Positions 8,104 through 16,411 of a stretch of 64,000 nt of DNA are shown here, piece by piece. The notes under the pieces were generated by a model. It was not told the DNA's origin, did no database searches, and saw nothing but the letters and a program-made list of their open reading frames with translations. Location: positions 1,798,001 to 1,862,000 of the forward strand of contig NZ_CP162412.1 in the NCBI RefSeq assembly GCF_040931995.1, given 5' to 3'. The stretch comes from Pelagovum sp. HNIBRBA483. GTDB lineage: Bacteria > Pseudomonadota > Alphaproteobacteria > Rhodobacterales > Rhodobacteraceae. How positions within the stretch are numbered: the first letter of the stretch is position 1; every line of letters starts with the position of its first letter. The position numbers and the translations under genes were made by a program.

Positions 8104-9315
8104 TTATGAAAATCGCTTGAGCGCCAAAACGGCGTTCAAGCCACCGAACGCAAAAGCGTTCGACAGGGCAACATCAACTTTTGCTTCGCGCGCAACGTTG
8201 GGCACAACGTCCAAAGCGCATTCTGGGTCAGGTTCTTCGTAACCAATCGTCGGTGCGATGACGCCCTCTTGCAAAGCCATCAGACACGCCAAAAGCTCGA
8301 TGGCACCTGTGCCGCCGATGGCGTGACCATGCATTGACTTGGTTGAGGAGATCATCAAGTCATCGGCATGCTGACCAAATACATCTGCAATCGCCGCGCA
8401 TTCCGTCTTATCATTCACAGCGGTTCCGGTTCCGTGAGCGTTAATATATTGGACATCCGCAGGCGAAAGGCGGGCATCCTTCAGTGCGCCGGAGATTGCA
8501 CGCGCAGCGCCTTGTTTCGAAGGCGTAACGATATCCGATGCATCCGATGACATTGCAAAACCCGCGACTTCGGCCAAGATCGGCGCGCCCCGTTTGCGCG
8601 CGTTTTCCAGTTCTTCGAATACAAAGATGCCGGCACCTTCTCCTTGTACCATACCATTCCGCGTTGCACTGAAGGGGCGACAGCCATCTTTGGACATCAC
8701 GCGCAGCCCTTCCCACGCCTTGACACCTCCGAAGCACAGCATCGACTCCGAACCGCCCGTAACCATTGCATCGGCCATCCCTGACCTGATCATTTGAAAC
8801 GCGAGGCCCATTGCGTGGTTCGAAGAGGCGCAGGCAGTCGCGACTGTGAACGAGGGACCGCGCAAGTTCCAATTCATCGATACATGGCTGGCTGCCGCGT
8901 TATTCATCAATTTTGGGACGATGAACGGATGAACACGGTTTTTGCCTTCTTCGTATACAGCGCGGTAGTTTTCATCTTGGGTCGTGAGGCCGCCGCCGGA
9001 GGTACCCAGCACAACACCGGATCGGTCGGCGAATTCTCCACGAAACTCGACCCCTGCCTGTGCAATAGCTTCGCGTGCAGCAAGCAAGGTAAACTGGGTA
9101 AAACGGTCATAGAGCGCAATTTGCTGACGATTAAAATGGGCTTCCTGCTCGTAGCCCTTTACCTGAGCGCCTATCTGTACGGAAAGCCGTTCAACGTCTC
9201 GAATTCTAAGCTGCTCAATTCCGCAATGACCCGCGGCGAATGCCTCAAAGGTCTGCGCAACAGAATGCCCGAGGGCATTGATTGACCCTGCCCCAGTGAT
9301 AACAACCCGCCGCAT
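8104..9315 (-). CDS. Beta-ketoacyl-ACP synthase (FabB/FabF-like) of the lpxD cluster
   Basis: 403 residues from ATG 9315 (MRRVVITG); the longer reading starts with TTG. A condensing enzyme with the complete KAS I/II triad: Cys162 (ATACASSNHA), His294 (NAHGTGT) and His331 (KSMHGHAIGGTGA). It would extend an acyl-ACP with malonyl-ACP to a 3-oxoacyl-ACP. It is the third gene of lpxD-ACP-KAS, separated from the ACP stop by a few bases. This context suggests a dedicated lipid A acyl-chain supply rather than bulk fatty acid synthesis, for which Rhodobacterales normally keep a separate fabF. Confidence 0.88.
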   Translation of the reverse strand: MRRVVITGAGSINALGHSVAQTFEAFAAGHCGIEQLRIRDVERLSVQIGAQVKGYEQEAHFNRQQIALYDRFTQFTLLAAREAIAQAGVEFRGEFADRSGVVLGTSGGGLTTQDENYRAVYEEGKNRVHPFIVPKLMNNAAASHVSMNWNLRGPSFTVATACASSNHAMGLAFQMIRSGMADAMVTGGSESMLCFGGVKAWEGLRVMSKDGCRPFSATRNGMVQGEGAGIFVFEELENARKRGAPILAEVAGFAMSSDASDIVTPSKQGAARAISGALKDARLSPADVQYINAHGTGTAVNDKTECAAIADVFGQHADDLMISSTKSMHGHAIGGTGAIELLACLMALQEGVIAPTIGYEEPDPECALDVVPNVAREAKVDVALSNAFAFGGLNAVLALKRFS

Positions 9316-9322
9316 GACCAAC

Positions 9323-9580
9323 TCAAGATTGCTGAGATATCAATGAATTAACCGCGACAGTAATCGTCGCGACCGACGAGATATCAAAATCGCTTTCAGA
9401 CGGGTCATTCGCATTGAATGGGATCGAAATATCGAATTCCTCCTCAATCGCGAAAATACATTCAACTAGCCCCATGCTGTCTATACCGAGCTCTTCAAGA
9501 GTGCTTTCGGGTGTCACGTCGCTCACGTCAAGCAGCGCCTGTGCCGCGATGATCTCGATAATTCGATCCTGAACGCTCAT
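9323..9580 (-). CDS. Acyl carrier protein dedicated to the lpxD/KAS cluster
   Basis: 85 residues from ATG 9580, which has GGAAAG about 6 bases upstream; a TTG four codons earlier is less likely. A small acidic four-helix protein with the 4'-phosphopantetheine site Ser35 in GIDSMG. It diverges from the housekeeping AcpP (usually DSLD) and does not look like rhizobial AcpXL. It is co-transcribed between lpxD and a ketoacyl synthase, so it probably carries the acyl chain made by that synthase to LpxD or a related acyltransferase (inference). Confidence 0.88.
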   Translation of the reverse strand: MSVQDRIIEIIAAQALLDVSDVTPESTLEELGIDSMGLVECIFAIEEEFDISIPFNANDPSESDFDISSVATITVAVNSLISQQS

Positions 9581-9620
9581 GGGACTTTCCAATGCTGTTC
9601 TATATGGGGCTGATCTATCT

Positions 9621-10718
9621 CTAATTATCCGGCTTTGAAACTGATTTCTGCAAATGCGACAGCACCCGCAGCGCTTTTGGAAGCCGTCTCAGCGCCTTGT
9701 ATGTTTCCACATGCGTTTCGATTTTCACCGCTGGTGAACCCATCATCACGCGGCCACTCGGTACATTCGACATCACTTTGGTGGCGCCGGTGATAACGAC
9801 ATCGCTTCCGATGTTCAGGTTATCGCCGATACCAGCCTGCCCACCGAGCACCGTTCGATCACCGATAACAGACGAACCGGCGATGCCCACCTGACCGCAT
9901 AGCAGGCAATCCTCACCAACGATTACATTATGACCTACATGGACGAGATTATCGATCTTGGTGCCACGTCCGATTTTTGTCGGTCGAATGGTGCCTGCGT
10001 CTATGGTTGTGCCGGCACCCACCTCTACATCGTTACCAATCTCGACGCCGCCTAATGAATGGATACGGTGCCAGACCGACGAGCTCGGATTGGCGACGAC
10101 CGCCTCGGAATGCATTTCTTTGCGTGCACGCTCAACGTTCGACTGTTCTTCAGTTACGAATGAAAATCCATCGCTCCCGATCACCGCATTAAATTGAACG
10201 AGCGCATTTGTACCGATCACCACGTTCCGGCCAACACGGACGCCGTCGCAGAGCACCGTTCCTGCACCTATTCGAGCGCCGGTGCCAATCGTGACATTCG
10301 CGCCGATACGGCATCCCTCACCGATGACCGCTTCAGACCCAACCGAGGTGAATGGACCGACAGACACGTTTGCAGACAGCACTGCATTTGCGTCAATCAG
10401 CGCACTGGAGTGAATCCCAGTATACTCCGGTGACGGGTCAAACGCCTGGGTCAGTCCAGCCATGGCGAGCCGTGCGCGCGGCACAAAAATAGCGGCCACG
10501 AGCCCCAACGCCCTCCAGTTACACTCAGGCCACACAACAGCGGCCTTCGCGTTTCCCGATGCCAATTTCTCAGCATAGGACGGGTGCATAGCCAGCGCGA
10601 GTTGGTTTTCCTTCGCAATACTCGGCTCGGCGAGGCCGGTTACAACAAAATCGAGGTCACCTTCCGCACTTGCGCCTATCGCAGCAGAAATATCTCTCAC
10701 CGAAATTGTCATATTCAT
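9621..10718 (-). CDS. lpxD: UDP-3-O-(acyl)glucosamine N-acyltransferase
   Basis: 365 residues. It transfers an acyl chain from ACP to the 2-amino group of UDP-3-O-acyl-glucosamine, the third step of lipid A synthesis. An N-terminal UDP-binding domain (about 1-100) is followed by a left-handed beta-helix of hexapeptide repeats (about 100-330; runs such as IGEGCRIGANVTIGTG) and a C-terminal helix. The likely catalytic base is His263 in VGHNVIVG. Start ATG 10718; a second in-frame ATG two codons on is also possible. Usual neighbours bamA, fabZ and lpxA are absent here; instead it leads an operon with an ACP and a ketoacyl synthase. Confidence 0.93.
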   Translation of the reverse strand: MNMTISVRDISAAIGASAEGDLDFVVTGLAEPSIAKENQLALAMHPSYAEKLASGNAKAAVVWPECNWRALGLVAAIFVPRARLAMAGLTQAFDPSPEYTGIHSSALIDANAVLSANVSVGPFTSVGSEAVIGEGCRIGANVTIGTGARIGAGTVLCDGVRVGRNVVIGTNALVQFNAVIGSDGFSFVTEEQSNVERARKEMHSEAVVANPSSSVWHRIHSLGGVEIGNDVEVGAGTTIDAGTIRPTKIGRGTKIDNLVHVGHNVIVGEDCLLCGQVGIAGSSVIGDRTVLGGQAGIGDNLNIGSDVVITGATKVMSNVPSGRVMMGSPAVKIETHVETYKALRRLPKALRVLSHLQKSVSKPDN

Positions 10719-10734
10719 TCCCAGAAAGGGCGGC

Positions 10735-12357
10735 TTAGCCGTTTACAGCGCCAATTTCGACACCCAGAGCCGCAAGGGCTGCCCAAATCTTTGCGTCGCG
10801 TCCGTAAATATCCCGACGGAACTGCAACTCACCATCCGTATGCGTGAAGGCCGTTCGATACGCAAGGTGGACAGGAAGCGGGGTTTCGAGGTTAACTTGC
10901 GTTTCTTGTCCAGTCTCAAGGATCGAATGGAAGTAATCGACGGGGTCCGCAGTTTGCTTTGCCAGCAAGGCATAGGCGAAATCAAACGGATCGTTCAACC
11001 TGATGCAGCCATGGCTGAAGGCGCGCACTTCCCGTCCGAAAAGGCTCTTCGCCGGTGTGTCATGAAGGTAAATGTTATAGCGATTGGGGAACATGAACTT
11101 CACCAGACCCAAGGCATTACTGTTGCTCGGCGGTTGTTTCATCCCGAATGGGAAAGTCGACGCGGTGAACTGCGTGAAATCGACACCAGCCCGATCTATA
11201 ACGTTGCCGCTCTCATCAATCAGATTGATATAGGACGCAGAGGTAGGATCAGCCTGCAATTGCGGAAGGTATTCGCCGACGATGATCGAGCGTGGCACAT
11301 ACCAACTTGGATTGATGACCATGTAGTCCATGCGATCTGAGAATTCTGGAGATTGGCGATCCGAGGTATTTGCCCCGATCACCGAGCGGGTACGGAAAGT
11401 CACCTCCCCATGATCAACAATCGTTGCCGAGAAATCCGCGAGATTTACCCAAATGTGCCGCTCGCCGCGATCACGGTTCATCCATCGCTCGCGCTCAAGG
11501 GCCACGACGATTGATTTCAGCCGCTGGTCAACGTCAACATTCACTTCAGAAATCGTGCTGGACCCAGCAATGCCATCAGCAAGCAATCCGTGGCTTTCCT
11601 GAAAATCCACAACGGCTGACTGCAATGCTGCGTCGTAGCTACGCCCGACGCTGTTGGGCATATATCCCATCGCAATCAGGCGATCCCGTAGAGCAATGAC
11701 CCTTGGCCCAGTATCGCCAGGCCTCAACGTATCGGAGCCCTGGATCGTCGGTCCCCATCCGCCATCTGCGAGCACCTGCTCCAACCGCGCTTTTTCGCTC
11801 AGAAGCCTTGCATATTCGGGCGTCGACGGAGCCAGCTCGCGGATAAAGGAAAAAGGATCCGGCCCCAACAATCCGGAGAGCAATACTCTATCGTGGTCCC
11901 TGTTCACGCGCCGTTTGATGTTATCATCCACCGCCGCCGGCTCAACCAGACCAGATTGGACGGCGTGCCCATAATCGAGGAATGCGCGCGTCAGGCGCAC
12001 ATCTGCCAAGCCAAGTTGATGGTTTGATCGCTCGGACAGAATTAATTCTTCCAGTGCATTGGCATCAAATCGCGAAGCGGGAAGCCCATGCTTTTCTGCG
12101 GCATCGAAGGCGGCAAAAAGAGCATTCCGGCGCGCAATTGCATCGGTGTCACTTCCGACCCAGATACCTGCATAGTCACGCGCGCTGTAGAATTCAGCTA
12201 TGTCCTCGTGCCCCGAAGCTGCTTCCGCAACAGCCACCTTGAAACTCACCGATTGAGCCGCCGCAGCTGTTGCCCCTACGGAAAATACAAGGACCACCGC
12301 AAATTGGGCGCATATCCTACGAAAAACCGCACTCATTTTGCCAACCATCACATACAT
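10735..12357 (-). CDS. YcbB-like L,D-transpeptidase with peptidoglycan-binding domain
   Basis: About 540 residues. After a signal peptide (ending near ATAAAAQS) come the scaffold, a PG_binding_1 domain (LRPGDTGPRVIALRDRL ... VDFQESHGL) and a YkuD catalytic domain whose active site HGCIRLNDP holds the nucleophile Cys. This matches LdtD/YcbB enzymes that make 3-3 cross-links in peptidoglycan from the periplasmic side. The start is uncertain: ATGs at 12357, 12348 and 12336 are in frame and the last begins the signal peptide. It is divergent from a DUF882 protein; ycbB and ycbK are neighbours in E. coli too, which supports both calls. Confidence 0.88.
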   Translation of the reverse strand: MYVMVGKMSAVFRRICAQFAVVLVFSVGATAAAAQSVSFKVAVAEAASGHEDIAEFYSARDYAGIWVGSDTDAIARRNALFAAFDAAEKHGLPASRFDANALEELILSERSNHQLGLADVRLTRAFLDYGHAVQSGLVEPAAVDDNIKRRVNRDHDRVLLSGLLGPDPFSFIRELAPSTPEYARLLSEKARLEQVLADGGWGPTIQGSDTLRPGDTGPRVIALRDRLIAMGYMPNSVGRSYDAALQSAVVDFQESHGLLADGIAGSSTISEVNVDVDQRLKSIVVALERERWMNRDRGERHIWVNLADFSATIVDHGEVTFRTRSVIGANTSDRQSPEFSDRMDYMVINPSWYVPRSIIVGEYLPQLQADPTSASYINLIDESGNVIDRAGVDFTQFTASTFPFGMKQPPSNSNALGLVKFMFPNRYNIYLHDTPAKSLFGREVRAFSHGCIRLNDPFDFAYALLAKQTADPVDYFHSILETGQETQVNLETPLPVHLAYRTAFTHTDGELQFRRDIYGRDAKIWAALAALGVEIGAVNG

Positions 12358-12671
12358 TCTGATACTCGTCTTTCGCGACCGAAACTGCTCCCCCTGAGGT
12401 ATGCGCAGCAATTTCGGAGGTCCATTCACAAATCCGACATGCCAAAAATTGCTTCGCCGATGTTGCCTCCGCGCCATCGGGCTAGAACCCGGGATCAGTC
12501 TGAACCCAGCATTTGCGCAAAAAACTGCCGATTTGTCGCCCAAACGTCAACAAAGCAGCAAGGTGGCTTGGTATATGATTCGAAACATGTCATAAAATGC
12601 TCAGCCGCCTGGGGAGATGGCAAACCGCTTGCATGGAAACGGCAAGCATTGGGAATACAGGATTTGTTTCT
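12358..12671 (+). other. Divergent intergenic region between the L,D-transpeptidase and DUF882 genes
   Basis: 314 bases without a credible gene. It must carry both promoters. On + there is TTGGTA-N17-CATAAA ending near 12597, on - a TTGACG at about 12545-12550 with a weak -10. A hairpin GCTTGC/GCAAGC (12627-12632 and 12642-12647) lies in the DUF882 leader. None of these is strong. Confidence 0.4.
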
Positions 12672-13232
12672 ATGACCACCTTGAGTATGACCCGTCGCGG
12701 GCTCCTTCGTGCATTTGCGGCGACTGCGGTAGTTGCTGCGCCGACCTATTCAAATGCATTCGGTTTCCTCCGTGGCGCCGGCGACATACGACGGCTCAAG
12801 ATGTATTCGGGACGAACGGGTGAAAGCGTTGATACCATTTATTGGATCGAAGGCGATTACATCGACGAAGCAATCCAACAGATCAGCTACTTCATGCGAG
12901 ACTGGCGAACGGATGAGGTTAAGCGCATCGATACACGCACGATTGATATCATGGCTGCTGCGCACAATATCCTTGATGTTTCCGAGCCGTATATGCTGCT
13001 CTCAGGATACAGAACGCCCGCAACAAATGCGATGCTGAGACGGCGCTCGTCCGGCGTTGCACGCAATTCCCTTCACATGCAGGCGCAAGCAGCCGACTTA
13101 CGTTTGGCAAGCCGCTCGGTTCGTCAAATGGCAAATGCGGCTTCGTCGTGCAACGCCGGTGGCGTAGGCAAGTATTCCGGCTCGGATTTTGTCCATATGG
13201 ATTGTGGTCCAGTTCGGAATTGGGGCGCCTAA
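12672..13232 (+). CDS. DUF882 / MepK-like (YcbK) peptidoglycan hydrolase, Tat-type signal
   Basis: 186 residues from ATG 12672 (AGGAT about 9 bases upstream). The N-terminus MTRRGLLRAFAATAVVAA is a Tat-like twin-arginine signal, as in E. coli YcbK. The core shows the M15-type zinc-site pattern: SGYRTPATN, then HMQAQAADL (His and Asp ligands) and HMDCGPVRNWG (last His). MepK cleaves 3-3 and 4-3 cross-links in E. coli. Here it is divergent from a 3-3 cross-linking transpeptidase, so the pair may make and remove the same bond. Substrate here is inferred from family and context. Confidence 0.87.
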   Translation: MTTLSMTRRGLLRAFAATAVVAAPTYSNAFGFLRGAGDIRRLKMYSGRTGESVDTIYWIEGDYIDEAIQQISYFMRDWRTDEVKRIDTRTIDIMAAAHNILDVSEPYMLLSGYRTPATNAMLRRRSSGVARNSLHMQAQAADLRLASRSVRQMANAASSCNAGGVGKYSGSDFVHMDCGPVRNWGA

Positions 13233-13263
13233 GGCCCCGAACTCAGATCGCGCGGCAAAAGCT

Positions 13264-14496
13264 TTAGAAAAAGTGCGATATCGTCAGGCTTAGACTGCGC
13301 GACGGGCCGACGAAATTGCCGCTTCCTAGTGATGTTTCACGCCCGCCGAATTCAGTGCCGTCAGCGCCAAACGGGTTCGAGTAATTCAGCGACACATCCG
13401 TATTATCTCCAAGAGTGTAATTTGCAGTCACGCTCAACAATGCGCTACGATCATCAGCATTAACAATGACAGTCGGTGCGAGCATCAGATCTAGGGTCAC
13501 AAACGCCTGTGCTCCCGCCGCCCAGAAATTCCGTCCAGCAAAGAAGACCTGCCCCGTTGCCATTCGTGAGGACAAGGCCACAGGCAAAGCAGCCAAAGTC
13601 GTATCCGAGGCGGTACCGAAACCATTTTGATAGGCCTCCACAAAATAGGAAACGCCAAGATCTCCAAAGCTGGCAAAGTTGGAGTAGTTCACCACCCAAG
13701 ACGGATCAATAGAACCGCCAAGCGGATCCCATAGAACGATATCGCCTTTCAACGCGCCCTCACCCAGCGCGCCGCTGCCGCCTAACGCAAAAACCAGATC
13801 TCCGCGGTCTTTCGCGAGCATTGCGGTGACGTCGAGCCCACCCACATTTGCATATCCACGCAAGGCGGTTGTGGAGGCATCAGCGCTTACCGCACCGCCG
13901 ACGATCTCGGGTCGCGGAATATAAACCGCCTGCAAATCCGCACCATTATCAAAGAGATACTGCGCATAGATCATATCCGTACCGGTCTTGTAGCTCCGGT
14001 CGATCGCGTTCGGTGAAAACGGCGCAACAACATCGGATGGAGCGAAGACCAGCCCGTTGCCCCAAGTGATTGCCTGCCGCCCTACCTTGAAAACAAAACT
14101 GTCCGTGGTCCATGTCAGGTTCAGCCGATCAATGCCCCACTGCAATGCCGTGTCCCCGGAAATGTTTTCCCCGCTGAGGTCGAAAAGAGTCGCTGGGGGT
14201 GATGAAGGGCTCATGCCCGCTAATGCAGATTGCAGCGCGATATTGTCACCATTGACCCGATTAACCGCTCCATGCAGCTCAAACTGTCCGCCAAGAAGCT
14301 CGGCGTCCACCATCGCCCGCAGGCCTGCACGATTGGTTTGCAGAGAGGAAAAGCCAAGTGCCGCCTCCAGACTAGAGCCATCGGGCCACTGCAAATCGGA
14401 TCCGAGTTCGACTTTGAATCGCAACTCCTGAGCAAGCACTCCCCCAGCATAGCCGGCAAGCACACATGAAACGATTAATGTCTTAAACGCGCTCAT
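13264..14496 (-). CDS. Outer-membrane beta-barrel of the Lol-like ABC operon
   Basis: 410 residues. A signal peptide (about 1-22, GGVLAQ) is followed by many alternating-polarity strands and the C-terminal signature SLSLTISHFF with terminal Phe, the hallmark of a BAM-folded outer-membrane barrel. VGRQAITWGNGLVFAPSDVVAPFSP resembles barrel segments in DUF1302-like porins, but I cannot name the family. The ATG overlaps the 3' end of the ATPase gene by 14 bases, so it is the last gene of a five-gene operon with an ABC transporter and a LolA-like carrier. A role as the outer-membrane end of that transporter is inferred from synteny only. Confidence 0.78.
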   Translation of the reverse strand: MSAFKTLIVSCVLAGYAGGVLAQELRFKVELGSDLQWPDGSSLEAALGFSSLQTNRAGLRAMVDAELLGGQFELHGAVNRVNGDNIALQSALAGMSPSSPPATLFDLSGENISGDTALQWGIDRLNLTWTTDSFVFKVGRQAITWGNGLVFAPSDVVAPFSPNAIDRSYKTGTDMIYAQYLFDNGADLQAVYIPRPEIVGGAVSADASTTALRGYANVGGLDVTAMLAKDRGDLVFALGGSGALGEGALKGDIVLWDPLGGSIDPSWVVNYSNFASFGDLGVSYFVEAYQNGFGTASDTTLAALPVALSSRMATGQVFFAGRNFWAAGAQAFVTLDLMLAPTVIVNADDRSALLSVTANYTLGDNTDVSLNYSNPFGADGTEFGGRETSLGSGNFVGPSRSLSLTISHFF

Positions 14497-15169
14497 CGGT
14501 TGCTATACCCCCGTCCAACATCGTTATGCGCCGCTGGCTGTTTTCAAGCACGCGGGTGTCGTGCGTTCCTATGAGGAAAGTTGTTCCATGCTCCTCATTC
14601 AACCGCCTCATCAAGGCGACGAGATCGTAAGCAGTTGCGGAGTCCAGGTTGGCGGTCGGTTCATCGGCCAGTACGATTGACGGGTTACTCACCAATGCGC
14701 GCGCAACAGCCACGCGCTGCTGCTGGCCACCCGACATTGCGCCAGGCCTGCGATGCGCCAGCTCTTCAATACCTACATCATTCAAGATCGCCAGCGCTCT
14801 GTCCCGCCTCTCTGCCCGTGGCATTCCCTGAAGTTCGAGGACGAACTCGATGTTCTCAGCAGCGGACATCACCGGGATCAAATTGAAGGACTGAAACACA
14901 AAACCTATCTTGGTCAGTCGGACCTCCGATAATTCGGCTTTCGACATCTCACCGAGGTTCTCGCCATCAACGATGACTTCACCGCTGCTTGGGCTGTCCA
15001 ATCCCCCAATCATATTCAGGAGGGTCGTTTTGCCGGAACCCGATGGGCCCGCAAGGGTTGCGAAATCGCCTTGCAGAATATCGAGATCTACCGCCCTAAG
15101 CGCATGAACCGCCAGTTCCCCCTTCCCAAAAGTCTTTCGGACACCGCGACACGTTACTATGGCCTGCAT
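14483..15169 (-). CDS. LolD/MacB-type ABC transporter ATPase
   Basis: 228 residues from ATG 15169, preceded by AGGAG (8-base spacing); a GTG one codon earlier is possible. The ABC signature set is complete: Walker A GPSGSGKTT, Q-loop FVFQSFNLIP, signature MSGGQQQRVAVARAL, Walker B IVLADEPTANLD and the H-loop GTHD. The FNLIP and ADEPTANLD wording is typical of the LolD/MacB/FtsE group that powers mechanotransmission rather than substrate passage. It sits after two FtsX-type permeases and before an outer-membrane barrel. Confidence 0.92.
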   Translation of the reverse strand: MQAIVTCRGVRKTFGKGELAVHALRAVDLDILQGDFATLAGPSGSGKTTLLNMIGGLDSPSSGEVIVDGENLGEMSKAELSEVRLTKIGFVFQSFNLIPVMSAAENIEFVLELQGMPRAERRDRALAILNDVGIEELAHRRPGAMSGGQQQRVAVARALVSNPSIVLADEPTANLDSATAYDLVALMRRLNEEHGTTFLIGTHDTRVLENSQRRITMLDGGIATDERV

Positions 15170-15181
15170 CACTTTATCTCC

Positions 15182-16411
15182 TTAAGTGTCCCTGCGCATC
15201 ACTTCGACGGGGCTGTATTTCGATGCCTTTCTCGCAGGCCACAGAGCGACCAAAATCCCGAGAATCCAAATGATTAATGAGAAGAGAACAAAACTGCCAA
15301 AATGAAAATCCGGATACAAAACATTGCCGCCTTGGATCATTTCCATTGCCTGGGCCCAGCGGCTAAGATCAAGGCCGTCCGAAAGTGACCAAATCGTCAA
15401 AGCCGATAATCCGGCGCCAATAAGAACACCTATTCCGATTAGCAGCGCAGACTCTAGCGTCACCATCAGCAAGACCAGCCGAGGCCGCATGCCAAGCGCG
15501 CGCAACAGGCCGAACTCACGCATCCGCTCGAACACTGCCATCAGTTGCGTATTGATGATGCCGATAGCCATCAGCGCGAACACCACGCCGAGCCAAATGA
15601 AAATGATGCTGCCCATGAACGCATCTGTCGTCGCAAGCAACAAATTAAGGTCTTTCCAGCTCCTTACATCGAGTTCGGGCGCCGCCTCCTTCAAGGTATC
15701 GATAGTCGGTTCGAGCGGCGCATCATCTTGCAACGCGAAAACAATTTCAGTCACTTGATCTCGCAAACCCACGAAGGATTGCGCCGCAGACAATCCCGTG
15801 AACGCGAAGAAGTCTTCGGTCGCCTGATCAGAGTCAAAAAGGCCTACCACATCGAAACTACGCTCCGACATCGTGCCGTCGGTGTTTTGAGACATCAAGA
15901 TCACGCGCCGCCCAACGCCCGTCTTCAACTGCTCCGCAAGGTGCAGCCCAATGACAACGCCATCATCTTCATGGCTTGCAAGGTAGCGCCCCTCAACGAC
16001 CTTTTGGGGAAGCACTGAAACCTGACTTTCCCCTGTGGGGACAACACCTGTCATCGTAACAGGCAGGGTCTTGTATTCGCTCAAAATAACAGCCGGCAGA
16101 CCGAGCCGACGAGTCCAGCCGGAAAACTGCGCACCTGACAATGCTTCAACCAAAGCCTCGTCAGGCGCCTCCATAACCAGATCAATATTCGGATCATCCA
16201 TGAACCCTTCGGCATGGATCTGACCAGAACCAGTCAAAATCTGTAGCGCAGTGTCCTTGCTCGATTGCATCCAAGCAATCATGAACGAATTGAAAAACAA
16301 GATAGACCACAGACCCACGGATACCACGATGAGTGTGATCGATGTCCTGCGCGGGTTCCGCCAGACGTTCCGCCATGCAAGCGGGAGGAAGGTTCGAAGT
16401 GTATCGCTCAT
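15182..16411 (-). CDS. FtsX/LolC-type ABC permease, second of two
   Basis: 409 residues. Topology of MacB/LolC permeases: one N-terminal membrane helix (about 25-48), a large periplasmic domain (about 50-270) and three C-terminal helices (about 275-300, 320-350, 375-395). The FtsX part carries MREFGLLRALGMRPRLVLLMVTLES. The start ATG overlaps the stop of the first permease by 4 bases. With two different permeases and one ATPase, this is a heterodimeric Lol-like complex rather than a homodimeric MacB. Confidence 0.9.
   Translation of the reverse strand: MSDTLRTFLPLAWRNVWRNPRRTSITLIVVSVGLWSILFFNSFMIAWMQSSKDTALQILTGSGQIHAEGFMDDPNIDLVMEAPDEALVEALSGAQFSGWTRRLGLPAVILSEYKTLPVTMTGVVPTGESQVSVLPQKVVEGRYLASHEDDGVVIGLHLAEQLKTGVGRRVILMSQNTDGTMSERSFDVVGLFDSDQATEDFFAFTGLSAAQSFVGLRDQVTEIVFALQDDAPLEPTIDTLKEAAPELDVRSWKDLNLLLATTDAFMGSIIFIWLGVVFALMAIGIINTQLMAVFERMREFGLLRALGMRPRLVLLMVTLESALLIGIGVLIGAGLSALTIWSLSDGLDLSRWAQAMEMIQGGNVLYPDFHFGSFVLFSLIIWILGILVALWPARKASKYSPVEVMRRDT

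Noticed and set aside
9323-9592. Longer start (TTG at 9592) for the ACP, and the AcpXL label
   Set aside because: The ATG at 9580 has a proper GGAAAG site, and the sequence does not match the AcpXL pattern as I know it.
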